This document shows, piece after piece, positions 57,928-64,000 of a stretch of DNA of 64,000 bases. How positions within the stretch are numbered: position 1 is the first letter of the stretch; each line of letters begins with the position of its first letter. The position numbers were made by a program, and so were the translations under genes. The notes below the pieces were generated by a model. It was not told where the DNA came from and searched no databases. It saw only the letters and a program-made list of their open reading frames with translations. Source of the stretch: Thuidium tamariscinum (taxonomy: Eukaryota; Streptophyta; Bryopsida; Hypnales; Thuidiaceae); contig OX344751.2 in NCBI GenBank assembly GCA_947034885.2, positions 6,696,001 to 6,760,000 on the forward strand, written 5' to 3'.

Positions 57928-60900
57928 ATGGGGCGACGAGATTGGGTGGTTGCTCTTGTTCTGATCATGATTGTCCAGGGTGTCGGTGCTCAACCAGGAA
58001 AGACTCCGACGAAGGCTCCAGCAGTTGCTCCAGTGAAGCCGCCGCCGTCGCCGCCTCCTGGCTTCCCGCTGCCGATGGCGCCCGCTCCTGGACCCAGTGA
58101 CGGAGACCTGTTTCCTCCGTGTCAGGGGGTGCTCGTCGTCTATGAGACGACGTTCACCAAGAAGATTTATCCATTTCTCAATGACACGCCGTGGATTCAG
58201 CCCTACAGGTTTCAGGCGATGGCCACACTGACGAACATGGGGTACTCCACGGTGGACAACTGGGAGATGGGGATCGCGTTCCAGCACAACGAGGTGAGCC
58301 TGCCGATCAGTAGCAAATTTCAATGCAGGCAATGCATGTCACGAAAACTAACCCACCAGTAACTCTTTTTGATCGAATTCAGATTTGCTCAAGCTTTGCA
58401 GTGCTGTGGCCCTCTTGATCGTCTCACCCTAGACTGTCGCTGTCGACAGTTGCACTGAGATCGTGTGTCCTCTTTACAGTAAATTCTAGTCTACGCGAGA
58501 GAGAATCATGCTAGTAGATTAGAGGGATTCAAAGTTCGTTGAAATGTAACCGCTTACAGAGAATGCTAGTCTGATCGGGGGTACAGTGACGGGGACTCAG
58601 TTCACAGTCTTTCATACAAACATCTTCTAGAAATCTCCAACCACAGATTATTCTTTAGATTTAAATGTGAGGGTCTTTTCAAGAACTCCAGGCCCCAGCC
58701 TCTCTTGTATCCAGAGGCTGAGTCTGCAAATATTAAAAGTGAAATTGTGAGGAGCGCTTGGTAAGCACGGAGTCAGTTTCTTTGGGGATCAATCCGCAAG
58801 GGAGCCCTTTTTCCGAACTTAGAGTTCCACCCCCCTACTGATATGAAATTTCCGAACTTATTGTACAGATTTTAGTCAGTGCTGGAGGTGCGGTGTTGGC
58901 AGATGGGCAAAGAATGCCTGTGGACGTGTCCAATGGAACTATTCTGACGGGAGCACTCCCGGAAGATATTTTGAATGCCATTGAGACAGCCGGTAACCTT
59001 ACCCTCATCCAGAAAAAACTTCCACTAGTGGGCACAGAGTTCGGGGTCGTAACCGATCCTATGCCGAAGTCAATCAACATTACGCACAAGGATTACAACT
59101 GCAGCTTGCCCACGATGCAAGGAAGTAAGTTCTTGTACTAGTTCTACTGTTCTACACCCTGCCGAGTGTGTTGTGATTATTCAAATGGAACTCTTGAGTT
59201 TCGTTGCAGCGAGTCGATCTTACTTTCAACATAATCGAGAACTGTTGTTGTGAATGGACCGAGTTACTGGCCTCACGGTCTTATAAAACCTGCTGGTTAC
59301 TACGCAGACAATACAATGTATACCTGCTGCGTGGAGAAAAATAGGAATATCACGCTGTCAGATGGCGAGGACGATTACCTGCCCTCAGAGATTGGAAACA
59401 TTACAATCTTGTACGATATCACTGAGTCTCACGAAACGGACTACGTGGCACAGGTTAGTGTATGGTCACTTTCGAATCCTCAAACTACGGCCTATTTTCA
59501 ATTGATTTGGTGGTTTGAACGCAACTCTCGGCACTCTGTGTTGTGCAATCTCCAGTACTACACCTCTACGCGGATGGACCAATGTGTACTGGGAGAATTC
59601 GCATGTGCAGGGGACTAGCTCGATGAATCTAAGAATTTTGACATTGCGGGTCGAAGGCTTAAGGTGAAAAGCGTGGACGGATTTGTGCAGGTGACAATTA
59701 CCAACAACATGCCTGTCACTCGTATTGACCACTGGAACCTCTCCTGGACATGGCAAGAGAGTGAGTTCATCAATACAATCCAGGGTGCTCAATCATTCAA
59801 TTCAGAAATCAAAACCTGTGTGAATGGCCTGGCGGGGAGGGCATACCCGGAGGGTCCGGATGTGAACAAGGCTGCCTGCTGCTCAACAAGCCCTGTCCTT
59901 CTAGACTTACCAACAGATAGAACTAACGACACCAACATTGGCGGGGTTAAGAACTGTTGCAAAAACGGCACGATCTATCCAGCCATTATTGATCCGCACA
60001 AGACCCAAGCTGCCTTCGTGATCGATGTGTTCAAAGTGCCTCCGGGCAACGCTGACATGACTTATATGATTCCTCCTCAGGATTTTAAGTTCGGTGATGG
60101 CCCAAACACCACAGACGGTTACTATACTTGTGGCAAGCCCCGTCTGATTCAACCCTCCGTGTTCCCGGATCCCTGGAACAGTCTCATTCACAGCACCGAA
60201 GCTGTGAAGACGTGGCAGGTAATGCAATTCGGCATCATGCTCTAGTCAAGTCTTCGTCATTAATTGAAGCCATGCATATGATCTCGTTGGTTCATCCCGT
60301 TTTCGGCTTTGTCAATTCGGTGTGGGGTAGACTAATTTAGGGTTTAATGTACGGATGTCGTGATCAACAGCGGACTAAGAGTTGCATTTGGAAATTATGG
60401 CACTTGAAGTACTTTAATTTGGAAGTCTGAATTAGGTTGTCCAGAAACGGCTGCCAGAGCAGAGTAGTAAGGGTTACTCGCGGGGTACTTCACTACGAAA
60501 CTTTCCGGAGTATTTTCTAAGTCCATTTTTTGAGGCAACTGTGTCACTCTCTCTTCTAGACTAGTCAAAAGAGGGTTGTACGTAGTCCATAATCCTTCTC
60601 CTTCTCGGCATTGTAAGCCTTTGATCAACTCAAAACTCGAAAATTTGTACTAATGTAGATGCTCTTGATTGGGTAGAAGTGTAGAACGACTAGACATTGC
60701 GTCGAATAAACTTCCATTGTCTTTCACCAGACGAGACTCTTGGAGGCTTCCGAAGGTTTTTATGCAGTCTGTAATGACCAGTAGTCAGAGTAAAAATTAA
60801 TTCAAATTAATGCTTCCCATGCTTGTTATGGATTCAGGTGACGTGCAATATCACCGCGGGAGTGAAGAGAACCCCCAAGTGCTGCGTTTCATTCTCCGCC

Positions 60901-61632
60901 TATTACAACGAGTCGGTCGTCCCTTGCAAGAACGGCGCCTGTGGCTACCCAGCGCAGCCGCCGCTTGTCTACGGCGACGCAGCTCCCACCTGTGACGCCA
61001 ATGCTTCCGCAATGCTGCTGCCTTACGGTGCGCTCACCCTCGCCCCCGTGAACCGAACCACCAAGCTCTTGGCATGGGCCTCTCTGAACCACAAGCGCAT
61101 CTCCACACCCCTCCCGTGCACGGACTACTGCGGCGTGAATCTAAACTGGCACGTCGTGTCCGACTTCACCAAAGGCTGGAGTGGGCGGTTAACTTTGTTG
61201 GACTGGTCCAACATCACGTACCCGGACTGGTTCGCCGTGTTGGAGATGCCGAAAGCCACCATCGGACTGCAGGACGGCTACTCCATGAACGCCACCAGGC
61301 TGCCGCTCTTGAACACCAGTTTGGGCGATACGTTTCTCAACAACAGCTTCGTCGTTACGGGGTTGGAAGGGTTTAACAACTACTTGATGGCCGCGGAGAA
61401 TCTCACCTCAGGGAAGATCCAGTCTGTGATTTCGTTTACCAAGAAAACCACGCCAGGGATCCAAATTGCTCAGGGGGATGGGTTTCCAACCCGAATCTGG
61501 TTCAATGGGGAAGAGTGTGTGCTGCCGGACGAACTACCGACGAATGACTCCGGACGACTGGCGCCGTCGGTGGTGGTGGTGGTGACTCTCGTCGTGGTTT
61601 TGCTGGGCATTTTTCTGGTGCCCGGGTTGTGA
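57928..61632 (+). CDS. COBRA-like GPI-anchored cell-wall protein (COBL7-11 type)
   Basis: Five exons: 57928-58293, 58869 to about 59128, about 59240-59453, 59691-60218 and 60838-61632, giving about 720 residues. COBRA-like proteins are anchored by GPI on the outer face of the plasma membrane and act in cellulose microfibril organisation. The long form (COBL7-11) includes pollen-tube and root-hair members. Seen here: signal peptide MGRRDWVVALVLIMIVQGVG; a Pro-rich linker with SPPP and AP motifs (residues about 25-57); the N-terminal domain (FQHNE then ILVSAGGAVLADG, GTEFGV); then YTCCVEKN, DHWNLSWTWQ, CCKNGTIYP, the hallmark CCVSFSAYYN, CGVNLNWHVVSDF, QSVISFTKK, GDGFPTRIWFNGEEC; and a hydrophobic tail after NDSG as GPI signal. 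Many NxT/S sites. ATGs at 57775, 57895 and 57916 are in frame, but 57928 best places the signal peptide. The exon 2/3 junction is uncertain: the strong GTAAGT at 59125 with the CAG ending at 59209 breaks the frame, while GTTCTT at 59129 with the AG ending at 59239 keeps it. Confidence 0.92.
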
Positions 61633-64000
61633 CCTGTAGGTAACGTGGAGTGTCTATATTAGATTTTGCAAGAACATTTGGCAGCAAATTGGATGAAGAG
61701 GTAGGACCTGCATGTGGATACTTCTTTTCATTCTTTGGGCTATGGCTCCTGCGTTATGAGCGTTCCGTGCTCAGGAGGCAATTGCCCTTGAATTGTATAG
61801 TACACGTTTAGATGGAAGTTTTGAGCACTGGTGGATGGAATTTCATGGAGTCTACTCGTACCTTAGTCAGTTAGTTGGAATGGCTTGGGATGGAGCTAGC
61901 TCCGCAATTGGATTCTGTCAGTGCGGGATCAGTCGGCCTGCTGCTCAGATACTCTCGAATTCGAAGTTATAGTCGAGCAGAGTGCCCACTGGTTCCCAGC
62001 CTGTTTCATCTCGACCCTACCCACCCAGACTTAGCTAGACATAATTTACAAATGATCATACCTTCGTGGATACCTCTCTCTTCTCCCTGCTATGATTAAT
62101 TCGGGTTCGGAATTGCACGGCATCGTCGCTAGAGGTTGTGGCTCATTCAGTTGTACTATCTTCACTGTCAATTACAACACACTTTCACTTTCTTCTGCGT
62201 TCCGAGACTCGCAATCCGGGTGGACCTCAGTGTCGGACATTTTGTGAAACACCATCTTTTTGAAGGAGGTGAAGGTTTTGACTGAATTCAATGTTGAGCC
62301 TGTGTGTTCCCGAGACTGAGGTTGCATACTTTGGAAGGGTCTATTTTCAAGATGATTTCAGTGATTGATTTGCTGTTGCTTTAAACATGGGTATCTTTTA
62401 AATCACTGTACATGATCTTAGGTCGAGCTGCTTGCTATTTCTATGCTATCGCCTAGGACCTCTTCCGACCTGCTTCCGTGTAATGTTCGTCGGACAACTT
62501 CCATATCTATATGCTAGCATTCTCGAAGGCTGTTTGGGAAAAGCGTTGTTGCCTTGAAATCAAAATGTTTCCTTCTCTGTCAAATGACAATATTCAAGCA
62601 AGTAAGCAAGTTCAGAGAAGACAAGGAAAACATATGCACCAGGTTGCGGGATTCCTCAAGAGCGAATGCTGGAAACTTGTGCATCGAGGGAATTCCTCAT
62701 TGTATGCAAGCTTGTCTGTCCACCCACAGACCATGGAAGCCAGCTCAAATCCCTAGTAGTTAAACATAGCAACTACATTAATATCTTGTTAATTCATACA
62801 CTTTATGCTGCCTCTCCGGTTTTCAAACTTCCTGCAATCCTGCTCGTTAAGTTACAGCAATTCTACCCGCACTACAGTAGCTAACGCCTATTTTCGATCG
62901 TACAGGTCGATGAATAATTCAAAATTTGGCCTGTTCCGCAGTAGCTTTTCTAGAAACAGTTGAATACGTACACAACCCAACTGGTCCCAATCTGCACGAA
63001 GACTCAATTGCCTGCAAGCAAGGTTATTACTTAATAAGCAGGCTCAATCATCGGTCTCCACTCATTTCTTGGAAACGGAGGCACAACTATCGTACGTCGT
63101 GTCGACCTCTACTTGCCTGACATTCCAACAAAGAGATGTACCACTGGGACAGTGCGGCAGTCGTGCCTTTGGAGATCATCTCATCTGTTGTGTGTGAACA
63201 CATCAATCAGCATCTCTGGGAAATCACATTTCTCGTCACCCTGAACTCACCTTCCGTTTCTTGAAAGATGCAATCTTTTGACTTTGGCTCTCCGTTGTCA
63301 GAAAGCAAAAAATTAAATATTGTTCTTCAAGTCAACGGCATGTGGAATTGTGGAGATGGATACGCACACCCCAGAACAAATATATGTAAAGAAAGTTGAA
63401 GGGTTGAAGAGTTACGGCTGTGGGTTAACATAAGTTAAGTAAGGAAACTATGCGGTAAGTAACTTGTAACACTAAAAGTGCATGCACACCTCTTTACTAC
63501 TCCGCAATAAGTAATGACACTGCATCGATGAAAAAAAGTGCTTCTTAAATACTCTTTCAGATTTGTTTGTAACTTGACATGTGGCAGTTGTCCAATCGGA
63601 TGTTTACACATTCTGATGTATTCTGTGGTTACACTTGGAACATGCAAGCAATTGGAAAGTGTGTCATCAGAGAGGGTATCATAACCTAACTGAAGTTGAA
63701 AGCATTCAGTTGTCGAAGAGCTTGCAGGGTATGAGTGAGCAAATCTCGGTGAGTTTCAGTTATGAGCTTTGTTTTGTCTGTGACAATGCATAGGATGCAC
63801 TTCGGTTAATTACAGATCTTAACTTCAGAAACTTCCTAAAACCCGCCAATATCTTTTTTTCTGAGGTCTTCAGACGCTCCTGCGAGTCCTGCAGGAGACC
63901 TGGCAAATGTATCTCTGAAACATTCAACTTCAGTTGGGACATTCTGGAGAGATGTAGAAAGTGGTGATTAGGTGGGTTTATATTCTGCGCAATAATTGCT
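61633..64000. other. Downstream intergenic DNA of the COBL gene
   Basis: The 3' untranslated part must begin here. No recognised gene follows. Short frames (for example 62511-62756, 62926-63120) show no known motif and overlap each other in different frames. Composition remains balanced to the end of the window, so the AT-rich repeat block does not resume here. Confidence 0.45.

Noticed and set aside
59454-59690. Extra coding exon between COBL exons 3 and 4 (open frame 59540-59618)
   Set aside because: The flanking exons join directly in phase into the expected family sequence (VAQ then VTITNNMP), so this is intron.
1-64000. CRISPR arrays, prokaryotic operons, rRNA or tRNA genes
   Set aside because: The window is eukaryotic (GT-AG introns, plant gene family, plant transposons), and no regularly spaced repeats or tRNA-like folds were noticed.

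Overview
This is a nuclear window from a plant. The only gene I recognise with confidence is a COBRA-like (COBL7-11 type) GPI-anchored cell-wall protein with five GT-AG exons on the + strand (57928-61632). That family belongs to plants, and the rest of the window is plant-style repeat DNA. The lineage cannot be fixed from this sequence. The compact GC-rich gene beside very AT-rich repeats would fit a bryophyte or other early-diverging land plant, but that is only a guess.

Layout. Positions 1 to about 51560 are AT-rich and hold no intact gene that I can recognise. They are a graveyard of mobile elements: families of short terminal-inverted-repeat (TIR) elements, five CACTA-type insertions (one of 4.7 kb), three PIF/Harbinger-like elements flanked by TTA or a similar triplet, one Mutator-like element with a 9-bp flank repeat, two LINE remnants and several copies of a roughly 3-kb solo LTR fossil. 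Many are nested. The deepest stack lies at 14981-28048: an LTR copy next to, or inside, another LTR copy; in it two Harbinger-like elements, a CACTA MITE, a 740-bp TIR element and the 4.7-kb CACTA element; and inside that CACTA element a further TIR element and a 90-bp LINE tail with a 17-bp target duplication. A broken, intron-containing Myb/SANT-like host gene (43614-44658) carries its own 216-bp CACTA MITE.

From about 51.56 kb the base composition changes sharply to balanced, unique-looking DNA. The 6 kb before the COBL gene has no recognised gene. It does contain a cluster of GTAC cores (often as GTACTGTA or its complement), a repeat present in three copies at 56555-56960, and a TATA box with a short upstream ORF just ahead of the gene. 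The last 2.4 kb, after the gene, shows nothing I can name.

The genes do not form an operon-like set. The biology here is one wall gene beside a deeply layered transposon block. I found no convincing new molecular system. The most informative points are the transposon stack with its readable insertion order, the GTAC-rich upstream region and an odd splice junction in the COBL gene.
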